Translations under genes and position numbers: made by a program
The notes under the pieces: generated by a model
Told to the model about the DNA's origin: nothing
The model's input: only the letters and a program-made list of their open reading frames with translations
Databases searched by the model: none
Shown here: in pieces, positions 15,740 through 21,983 of the stretch
Layout of the letters: the number at the start of each line of letters is the position of its first letter
Position numbering within the stretch: the first letter of the stretch is position 1
From: an uncultured Muribaculaceae bacterium
GTDB taxonomy: Bacteria > Bacteroidota > Bacteroidia > Bacteroidales > Muribaculaceae
Reading direction: 5' to 3'
NCBI GenBank assembly: GCA_910588245.1
Contig: CAJUQP010000051.1
Coordinates: forward strand, 1-21,983
Length of the DNA: 21,983 nt

Positions 15740-15766
15740 TTGAAAATGGCGTCACATTTGTTGAAA
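15740..15766 (-). promoter_or_regulatory. Paired operator-like repeats upstream of the first GH31 gene
   Basis: TTGAAA at 15740-15745 and again at 15761-15766, exactly 21 bp apart. The first begins 41 bp from the outer edge of the -7 box. The same pair with the same distances stands in front of the second GH31 gene. Direct repeats with a 21-bp period are how AraC-type activators bind, as in the E. coli araI1-I2 half-sites. Confidence 0.5.
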
Positions 15767-15979
15767 CCTGGCGATATGATACATTTGTATATGGATTCCG
15801 ATACATCCCGCCCATCCTAACGCTTGATGATTCTTCCTTGTGTGCTTAGGCTTAGCCTAAATGAAAGGAATGCGTATAAGTTTGTGGGTTGGATTGAATC
15901 TGATAAGATTAACGGAAAAATTTGCCGCCCATAATTTAACGTTCATTTTAAACAACTTCTTGAAAACCGATTATGGTTG

Positions 15980-18448
15980 TCAAAGTTTTATTGAGATGGA
16001 ATGGCCATCATAGCTTACTGTCTTTGAATAGGAGGCAAGAGGTGTGTCGCCAGAGGGATTGCCTGGTTTCATGAGTTGGATGTTAAATGTGCGATTGGTG
16101 AGCATACCGGGATATTCGCCCTGACGTCCTCCAATCGTGAGTGTGCCCGTGGCATCGTCCCAAGAGAATGGAATCTCTGCGAATTTACCCTTTTCATAGT
16201 CGTAGGTTTCCCCATCGTCTTCATAGAGGGTGAATTCTCCATTGGCTCCCGGATAAACACGGATCTCGAGGCTGTCCCAAGGTTTCTGGGTGATGTATTG
16301 CACTTCAGGGCCGAACGGAACAATGCTTCCTGCTTTCACATATACCGGCATACGGTCTATCGGGGCTATGAACAGCACGTCTTTGCCTCCGTCAATAAGT
16401 TCATTGCTCCAGAAATCATACCATTTGCTTCCTTCCGGAAGATATACCTTCACAGGGGCCGCGGCTTTTGTTATGTCCGGATAGATGTTATGTCCTTTCT
16501 TGTCGGCGTCCAGATAGGTATAAAGTGGATCGGTCACTGGTTTTACGAGCAGAGACTTCCCGAACATATACTGATCATCGAGAGTAATGGCTTTGTGATC
16601 GGAGGGGAAGTCCATGACAAGTGGGCGCATGATAGTGCCCGATCTTTGAACCACATCTCCGGCAAGACTATAGATGTATGGCATTAACCGGTAACGTAGC
16701 TCAATGGCTTTCTTCTGTGCATCAAAGGCCCAGTCGCCGGGATTCCCGAAATTGTAAAGCTCACTCACCATCGGAGATGAACAGTGGTTGCGCATCATTG
16801 GCATGAATGTTCCCCATTGCATCCATCGCACTTGGAGTTCCTGCATTGCCGGACTTTTAGGGTCGTTGTTATAGTCCCATCCGAAGAAACCGCCTATATC
16901 AGTATTCCAGTAAGGAATTCCACAAATCACATAGTTGAGGCCCGAAGGAATCTGGTTTTTCATCACATTCCAGTTAGAGACGACGTCTCCACTCCAGCTG
17001 AAAGTGCCGTAATGCTGTATGCCGAATGTGCCGCAACGAGTCATCTGCATAGAGCGCTTATTGTTTTTCTTCATCTTGCGTTGATGTTCGTAGATTCCTT
17101 TATTTGACATCAATGCAAAGGCATTCTTCACGCTGCGCCAGGAACCGTCGTGGGTGAGATAGTCGGCATCTCCGTCTTTTTCAAAATGATCTGGTTCTGT
17201 CGAGTCTGTCCACCACGCGTCGATACCCATATTGTATAAGTTGGTGAGATATTTCCAGTAGATGTCACGGGCTTTTGGATTGAATGGATCATACGGACGC
17301 ACGCCACGGTTGCGAGGCCATGTTTCAAATGGCAGGAGAGCTCCGATTTTTTCAAGTTCACGGTACTGATCAGTCCATGGCCCGAAGTTTGCCCATATGG
17401 ATATCATCAGTTTGGAATTGTTGTCATGCACATATTCCACCATTTCATTAGGACTTTTTATTCGGGGTTCAGGATATTTCGCGTTGGGATCTTCATCGTT
17501 AGGAAGATATCGCATCCATTTCGGATCTCCCATTTTGTTGATGTAGTGCGGATTTACAAACTTCATCGCGTTCCAGTTGGAATCACATCCCCAGTATTGC
17601 CAGTCCTGCACCATTCCGTCCAGTGGAATCCCGAGTTCGCGGTAGCGGTCGAGTACTCCGCAGAGCTCATCGCTGCTCTTGTAACGTTCGCGGCATTGCC
17701 AGTGGCCGAGCATCTGGATGGGGAACATCGTCGCTTCTCCCGTGAGAGAACGTATTCCGGCGATTACACCGTCCTGTGTCCCGTCTTTATATATGAAATA
17801 ATAGTCTACTTCCGGTGCCACTTCTGATGTAAATGTGGCTTTATTGTCTTTGTCTGTGAAGCGGGAGTCTCCCGCGTTGTCCCAATATAGACCATATCCC
17901 TTCGCAGATGTGAAATAGGGAATCGTGATATTGGTGTTGCCACACCATATCCTGACGTCCTGTCCACGTTGGTTCAGCACAGGACATTGCCTTTGTCCGA
18001 GGCCGAAAATCACCTCGTCCGGATCAAGATTATAGCTTTGGCTTACTTTGAATTTCCCTTCGTCGACTTTGTGCTCACATGGAGTATGGCTCCATGTGTT
18101 CTCGCGGAGAAGAGGTTTGCCATTGATGTCGGTGAACGTTACCTTTCCATCTTTCCCAATTACGGCACATATGGAAGAGGATTTCATTTTCACAGCTCCG
18201 CCATCCTGATTGATTGAAAGGTCGACGGCCTGTGGTTGCATGATTACGGAATAGCTCTTTTTCTCCGGAGCCATTTTCCCTGGGTACTTGCTTACCCTTA
18301 CTATAGATGGGGAATAGAATGAGATCTCTGTGGTCCAACCTTCCTGGTCGGTTACGGAAGCGCCAGATTTCCCTATGGCAGGGTCTTGTGCTATGGCCGT
18401 AGCCGATAACATGGATACAAGAAGTGGAATTGAAAGAAATTTTTTCAT
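15980..18448 (-). CDS. GH31 alpha-glycosidase, periplasmic (second paralog)
   Basis: Second exo-acting GH31 enzyme, 822 residues from the ATG at 18448. An ATG 39 bp upstream (18487) overlaps the -7 box, and the 18448 start gives a clean type I signal peptide (about 1-20, cleavage after AIA). It has an N-terminal beta-sandwich, a barrel and C-terminal beta domains as in its neighbour. The nucleophile is Asp415 in WWTDSTEPDH and the acid/base Asp488 in WSGD. Two differences stand out: an extra loop of about 25 residues rich in Pro and Asp near 304-332, and QHYG where the paralog has QRYG just before the acid/base. The last 100 residues are very similar in both. It lies downstream of susD behind a terminator, with its own promoter. 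Confidence 0.93.
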   Translation of the reverse strand: MKKFLSIPLLVSMLSATAIAQDPAIGKSGASVTDQEGWTTEISFYSPSIVRVSKYPGKMAPEKKSYSVIMQPQAVDLSINQDGGAVKMKSSSICAVIGKDGKVTFTDINGKPLLRENTWSHTPCEHKVDEGKFKVSQSYNLDPDEVIFGLGQRQCPVLNQRGQDVRIWCGNTNITIPYFTSAKGYGLYWDNAGDSRFTDKDNKATFTSEVAPEVDYYFIYKDGTQDGVIAGIRSLTGEATMFPIQMLGHWQCRERYKSSDELCGVLDRYRELGIPLDGMVQDWQYWGCDSNWNAMKFVNPHYINKMGDPKWMRYLPNDEDPNAKYPEPRIKSPNEMVEYVHDNNSKLMISIWANFGPWTDQYRELEKIGALLPFETWPRNRGVRPYDPFNPKARDIYWKYLTNLYNMGIDAWWTDSTEPDHFEKDGDADYLTHDGSWRSVKNAFALMSNKGIYEHQRKMKKNNKRSMQMTRCGTFGIQHYGTFSWSGDVVSNWNVMKNQIPSGLNYVICGIPYWNTDIGGFFGWDYNNDPKSPAMQELQVRWMQWGTFMPMMRNHCSSPMVSELYNFGNPGDWAFDAQKKAIELRYRLMPYIYSLAGDVVQRSGTIMRPLVMDFPSDHKAITLDDQYMFGKSLLVKPVTDPLYTYLDADKKGHNIYPDITKAAAPVKVYLPEGSKWYDFWSNELIDGGKDVLFIAPIDRMPVYVKAGSIVPFGPEVQYITQKPWDSLEIRVYPGANGEFTLYEDDGETYDYEKGKFAEIPFSWDDATGTLTIGGRQGEYPGMLTNRTFNIQLMKPGNPSGDTPLASYSKTVSYDGHSISIKL

Positions 18449-18484
18449 GATTGGAGTTTCATTTTTATGTGAAAGTATGTGTTG

Positions 18485-18515
18485 CAAATTTACTCTTATT
18501 TTTTTCTAAAACAAC
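18485..18515 (-). promoter_or_regulatory. Promoter of the second GH31 gene
   Basis: The -7 box is TAAATTTG on the minus strand (18492 to 18485), a full match to TAnnTTTG. A GTTG at 18515 to 18512 sits 19 bp upstream as a -33 element. The predicted start of transcription is about 18478, which rules out the ATG at 18487 and fixes the gene start at 18448. Confidence 0.65.
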
Positions 18516-18552
18516 ATCAATGATGTTGAAAGAGTCGGTAATGATGTTGAAA
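18512..18552 (-). promoter_or_regulatory. Operator: 13-bp direct repeats 21 bp apart, overlapping a palindrome
   Basis: AATGATGTTGAAA occurs at 18519-18531 and 18540-18552, identical over 13 bp and 21 bp start to start. The first copy overlaps the palindrome CAACATCAATGATGTTG (18512-18528), whose outer arm covers the -33 element. The TTGAAA cores lie at the same distances from the -7 box as in the other GH31 promoter. A site for an AraC-type or hybrid two-component activator is the best reading. Confidence 0.6.
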
Positions 18553-18693
18553 ACTTTATTAATATGCTCCATAACCCGGTTTATTTCATTTTTCGGATAT
18601 AATTGACTTCTAAAAATTGGCGCGCATATAATCGCGAAATATCGTGAAGGTTTTTCGATTTGAATGAAGAAATTTAGCGGCTGGATGAAAATT

Positions 18694-18729
18694 GAAAAAG
18701 CGCACGCCTTCTCAGGAGTACGCTTTTTC
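18694..18729. terminator. Terminator downstream of susD
   Basis: GAAAAAGCG (18694-18702) and CGCTTTTTC (18721-18729) pair perfectly over 9 bp. A smaller CCT-TCTC-AGG stem lies in the middle. The A/T-rich outer arms provide a U-run in either direction. It is about 60 bp past the susD stop and would separate susC/susD transcription from the GH31 genes. Confidence 0.7.
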
Positions 18730-18789
18730 GAAATTCCGATAAACTGTATCGGGTTTTGTTTTTATAACTAACCTATATATTTACCTGTA

Positions 18790-20415
18790 TCAATATCCGG
18801 GATTCTGTTTCAATTTGCTGTTGGTCAGGAGAACCTTGTTTGGGATTGGATAAAGGTTTTTATTTGCGTCACTTTTATCATGGGAGAACCATGATTTTGT
18901 TGTGAATGCATTAAACCGGATCATGTCTTGGCGTCTGCGGCCTTCTTGACAAAATTCCCAACCAAGCTCATCAAGAAATCTTCCGTACTTTATATCGGCT
19001 CCCCCTTCTGTCGATGTTTTCACATCATCGCGTCTGCCATAATCATATACACTTCCCGACATGAGCTGTTCATCTGTGACTACAGCTTTGGAGGGGTTAT
19101 CCTGAAATGCTCTTGCACGTACTTCTGATACGAGTGCGCCGGCGCCTGGTTTCCCTGAACGCATGAGAGATTCGGCTTTCATCATAATCACATCAGCGTA
19201 ACGAAGCATTGGGAAGTCATTGCTAAGACGGTTGGTGATTCCATGTGCGTATTCGAATTTGCCCCACCGGAAACCGTCATCCACATCCGAGGCATCAATA
19301 GAAGGCACATCTACACTGTAGATTAGCGGTTTGCCGTCCGAACTGCGTAACAGCACATTCCCGGAAGCGTCATATTGTTGTCCCTGAATATACCAATCGG
19401 CAAGTCGCTTGTCTTCCGGATCAAACGATTTTATGAACTGTGGGATCGCACATACTCCACCCCAGGGACGGTCAGTGAAACCATATGTTGCCTGGTTTTC
19501 CGGCGCAAGGGTATAGAGATGGAAATCAAATGCATTCCAGTCTGTGACGTAAACCTCATCGAATGGCAGTGCGAAAATAATTTCTTTAGAGTTCTCATTG
19601 GCGGTTACGAACGGAGCGTTTATATCCGCTTCCAATCCATAGTCTCCTGATTCTTTTGCATGGTTGATGACCGCATCACATTGCGCGATACATTCTTCCC
19701 AGCGTGGCTCTCCTGTCCATACTTCGGAGTTGAGATACATTTTGGCCAGGAATGTATGTGCCACCCATTTGTTGATTCGGGCATAATAATAACCTCTTGC
19801 TTCTTCCGAAAGATTTGGTATGTTCTCTTTCAGTTCGCTGACAATGAAATCAAACACTTGTTTGCGTGTTGATTGCTCTGGAAGGTCTACATCTTTGAAA
19901 TCGGTTATCACTGGCACATTACCGTAGAGATCGATAAGGATATAGTAGTATGAAGCCCTCAGGCATTTCAATTCGGAAATGAGGCGTGTGCGTGTTTCTC
20001 CTTGAACGTTTATGACGTTATCTTCAATTTGAGACAGTACACGGTTGCAGGCGGTCACACCATCGAAGGTTCGCTCCCATCCTACAAGCACGCCTTCGTC
20101 CTCAGTTGTCCAGGTATGTTGGTGCCAGCGTTTGTAGATATATCCGTCTACCCATCCAATTCCAAGGCGCGCGGGAATCACGTCTTGATCCGCGGAAAGT
20201 TCCTGAGAGCGGACAACTCCCTGCCAGAGCAGCATTGTCTGGCGCCAGGGAATGTAGGCTGCATTTACGAGATAGCTGATATCAGCTTCAGTTTTGGGTA
20301 CATATTGCGAAGACACAATAGAACCGAAACTCTCATCTTTGAGATCGGTGCATGACATTGAAGAGAGAATCACAGCAGTCAGGCACAACGTTTTAAATAT
20401 ATTAAAGTATTTCAT
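18790..20415 (-). CDS. SusD/RagB-family glycan-binding outer-membrane lipoprotein
   Basis: Surface lipoprotein that captures oligosaccharide and caps its SusC partner channel. 541 residues, normal for the family. A lipoprotein signal peptide ends in LSSMSC with Cys22 as the lipidated residue. The N-terminal part has the SusD-type helical repeats (for example ISELKCLRASYYYILIDLYGN in the middle of the first half). The C-terminal part has RYADVIMMKAESLMR, typical of the family, followed by a final ETN-like region ending NSKLKQNPGY. It starts 19 bp after the susC stop, so the two are co-transcribed. Its ligand cannot be read from sequence; the GH31 genes downstream suggest an alpha-linked glycan. 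Confidence 0.95.
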   Translation of the reverse strand: MKYFNIFKTLCLTAVILSSMSCTDLKDESFGSIVSSQYVPKTEADISYLVNAAYIPWRQTMLLWQGVVRSQELSADQDVIPARLGIGWVDGYIYKRWHQHTWTTEDEGVLVGWERTFDGVTACNRVLSQIEDNVINVQGETRTRLISELKCLRASYYYILIDLYGNVPVITDFKDVDLPEQSTRKQVFDFIVSELKENIPNLSEEARGYYYARINKWVAHTFLAKMYLNSEVWTGEPRWEECIAQCDAVINHAKESGDYGLEADINAPFVTANENSKEIIFALPFDEVYVTDWNAFDFHLYTLAPENQATYGFTDRPWGGVCAIPQFIKSFDPEDKRLADWYIQGQQYDASGNVLLRSSDGKPLIYSVDVPSIDASDVDDGFRWGKFEYAHGITNRLSNDFPMLRYADVIMMKAESLMRSGKPGAGALVSEVRARAFQDNPSKAVVTDEQLMSGSVYDYGRRDDVKTSTEGGADIKYGRFLDELGWEFCQEGRRRQDMIRFNAFTTKSWFSHDKSDANKNLYPIPNKVLLTNSKLKQNPGY

Positions 20416-20434
20416 TTCTTATTATGATTTATGG

Positions 20435-21937
20435 TTAGAAGCTGAGATTTACTCCAAATGTGAATGAGCGCACTTGAGGATAGCGGTCTCGCGTGTCATA
20501 TCCGGGAGTGAGGCCGTCGGTTGATACTTCCGGATCGATACCCTTGTATTTTGTGAAAGTAAAGGCGTTCAGCACCGACACATAAAGACGAAAATCCTTG
20601 ATGTATTTTCCAAGGCTACCAAAGGAGTATCCCAATGTGATATTATCAATTTTCCAATAGTCCCCGTCTTCTACGTAGTAGCTGTTGAATTCTGGTTCCA
20701 CTTCCTTGCTTAAGGTGTGTTTGCCGAATATAAGGTCATTGACGGATTTGAGACGATTTTCAAAGCGACTGTTTTTCGTATTCTCATAATTCATACGGGC
20801 TCCGTTTATAACTTGGAATCCGAAAGCGCCTCGCATGGTGATGTTTAGATCCCAACGACGGTAGCGCAGGGTGTTGTTCCAGCCGGCATACCATTTGGGA
20901 AGGCCGTTTCCGATCACATGTTTGTCTTCAGGAGCATGTGTGAAATCCTTATAGTTCACAAGTTCTCCATTTCTATCCTCATAGATCCATCTGCCTTCGT
21001 CATCAACGTCGACTACTTTAAATCCATAGAAATTGCCTATGCTTTCACCGACCTGGACCCTATGGGATGATGCGACCTGACCGGAATATTCCACAGAACC
21101 GGTGTCGAAATAGTCGTATTCAGTCTTGAATATACTGCCGTTAAGGCTTTTGAGCTTATTGGAATTGACAGAAAAACTTACTGATGTATTCCATTCCAGA
21201 TCCTTTTGTTGCACCGGCACTATGTTCACCAGTGCCTCGAATCCTCGGTTTTCCATTGTGCCGCCATTGGCCGTGGTGATATTATACAGATTCGGAGGAG
21301 TGGGCACTGAATAATCGTAGATAAGACCATCAATGCGTCGGTTGTAGAAATCAAGGCTGCCGTTTATACGGTTGTCCCATAAGGCATAATCAAGACCTAC
21401 ATTGAATTCTTTTTTCTCCTCCCATTTCAAATCTGGATTTGGATTAGATGCGGGAACTATGGTCTGAATCCAGCTCCCGTTAAGATATGCATATGAACCA
21501 TATTTCAACATGGCTACCCCAAGGAATGAGGTGCGCGGTTGGGAACCTGTGACACCATATCCGATACGTAGTTTAAGATCGGAGAAAATATTTTGATCTT
21601 GCATGAATTTTTCCTGGGTTATACGCCATCCTGCGGATATTGAGGGGAATAAACCCCAGGCATGATCTGTTCCCCAGAGCTGGCTTGCCCCTTCATAGCG
21701 CAAGGATGCCATCAGCAGGTAGCGATTGTCGTAAGCATAGGTTGCACGGCCAAAAAAACCAATAAGATTTGTGAGGGTTTTGCTCGAACCGACATTGGCT
21801 TTACCGTCCTTGAGGGCGGATCCTATTCCAATGTTATGCCATCCTCCGAAGTAATCATCCTGGAATCCCCAGTTGTCTGTCCAGCTCCATTCGTTGTTGT
21901 ATTCATTGTAGCTGTATCCGCCGAGTACAGTAGACAT
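20435..21937 (-). CDS. SusC/RagA-family TonB-dependent outer-membrane transporter, C-terminal half only
   Basis: About 500 residues of the beta-barrel part of a SusC-type transporter that imports the oligosaccharide held by SusD. Family members are about 1,000 residues with an N-terminal signal, carboxypeptidase-like domain and plug; none of these is present. Recognisable stretches are GRATYAYDNRYLLMASLRYEG, LRIGYGVTGSQP, NPDLKWEEKKEFNVGLDY and the usual C-terminal strand ending NLSF. In the reading frame a TAA lies at 21949-21947, just 10 bp before the first ATG (21937), although the SusC family continues N-terminally. The gene is therefore broken, frame-shifted, or the last 40 or so bases are misassembled. 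The 21937 ATG is not a natural start. Confidence 0.88.
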   Translation of the reverse strand: MSTVLGGYSYNEYNNEWSWTDNWGFQDDYFGGWHNIGIGSALKDGKANVGSSKTLTNLIGFFGRATYAYDNRYLLMASLRYEGASQLWGTDHAWGLFPSISAGWRITQEKFMQDQNIFSDLKLRIGYGVTGSQPRTSFLGVAMLKYGSYAYLNGSWIQTIVPASNPNPDLKWEEKKEFNVGLDYALWDNRINGSLDFYNRRIDGLIYDYSVPTPPNLYNITTANGGTMENRGFEALVNIVPVQQKDLEWNTSVSFSVNSNKLKSLNGSIFKTEYDYFDTGSVEYSGQVASSHRVQVGESIGNFYGFKVVDVDDEGRWIYEDRNGELVNYKDFTHAPEDKHVIGNGLPKWYAGWNNTLRYRRWDLNITMRGAFGFQVINGARMNYENTKNSRFENRLKSVNDLIFGKHTLSKEVEPEFNSYYVEDGDYWKIDNITLGYSFGSLGKYIKDFRLYVSVLNAFTFTKYKGIDPEVSTDGLTPGYDTRDRYPQVRSFTFGVNLSF

Positions 21938-21983
21938 CAAACATTCTTAAATTGTTATATTTACGCACATACGCGCGTGACTA

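Larger units (their letters stand above)
15615..15979. other. Control region between the two GH31 genes
   Basis: 365 nt without a credible gene. On the minus strand, in order toward the downstream GH31 gene: an inverted repeat TTAGGC-TTA-GCCTAA (15846-15860), two TTGAAA elements 21 bp apart (15740-15766), a -7 box (15699-15706), and a 13-bp GC-rich hairpin (15651-15686). The part next to the upstream GH31 stop (about 15865-15979) is AT-rich and shows no strong terminator. Confidence 0.6.
18449..18789. other. Intergenic region between susD and the second GH31 gene
   Basis: 341 AT-rich nt with no credible gene. In transcription order on the minus strand: a terminator for susC/susD (18694-18729), about 140 nt with nothing recognisable, the paired 13-bp operator repeats (18519-18552), a promoter (18485-18515), and a leader of about 30 nt. 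Confidence 0.6.

Noticed and set aside
15617..15820. 67-codon plus-strand frame between the GH31 genes
   Set aside because: It spans the leader hairpin, the promoter and the operator pair of the GH31 gene and resembles no protein.
15846..15860. TTAGGC-TTA-GCCTAA inverted repeat as an operator
   Set aside because: It is about 140 bp upstream of the promoter, short, single-copy in the window, and not shared with the other GH31 promoter; noted only in the intergenic entry.
18449..18487. Longer start for the second GH31 at 18487 (13 extra residues)
   Set aside because: That ATG overlaps the -7 box and the extra residues would precede a complete signal peptide; 18448 is the better start.

Overview
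The window looks like a piece of a Bacteroidota chromosome, order Bacteroidales. A gut Muribaculaceae- or Bacteroides-like genome fits best, but that family call is an inference. Three things support it: a SusC/SusD pair with adjacent secreted glycosidases, several promoter boxes matching the Bacteroidota -7 consensus TAnnTTTG, and no Shine-Dalgarno-like stretches before the starts. Base composition is moderately GC-rich up to about 15.7 kb and visibly AT-richer beyond it. Both ends cut through genes: xylA on the left and a susC-family gene on the right.

Layout. (1) 1-4751, minus strand: a tkt-xylB-xylA cluster. Xylose isomerase and xylulokinase convert D-xylose to xylulose-5-phosphate, which transketolase takes into the pentose phosphate pathway. 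A compact predicted three-way-junction fold lies between tkt and xylB. (2) 4752-5179: a promoter region divergent between tkt and the next gene. (3) 5180-6151, plus: a CaCA-family cation antiporter. It converges on an SDR oxidoreductase (6364-7176, minus) across a 60-nt perfect hairpin that can terminate both. (4) 7182-7375: a telomere-like G/T-rich tandem repeat in front of the SDR gene. (5) 7395-11051, minus: purC-tex-fur (a Fur-family regulator), closely spaced. (6) 11280-13013, plus: a TrpB2-type tryptophan synthase beta chain, then a 65-aa helical protein. (7) 13152-21937, minus: a polysaccharide utilisation locus. In transcription order it holds the C-terminal half of a SusC, a SusD lipoprotein, and two secreted GH31 alpha-glycosidases.

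How the genes fit together. SusC/SusD would import an oligosaccharide, and two periplasmic GH31 enzymes would cut alpha-linked glucose or xylose from it. The xylose genes on the same strand make alpha-xyloside (xyloglucan-type) substrates possible, but an alpha-glucan is equally compatible.

The most informative new observation is regulatory. Both GH31 genes have a TAnnTTTG box and, at exactly the same distance upstream of it, two TTGAAA elements spaced 21 bp apart. This looks like the operator of one AraC-type activator, possibly a hybrid two-component regulator. I found no CRISPR array, tRNA, rRNA, transposase, integrase or recognisable defence system. Apart from the operators and the structured or repetitive intergenic elements, the gene content is ordinary for this order.
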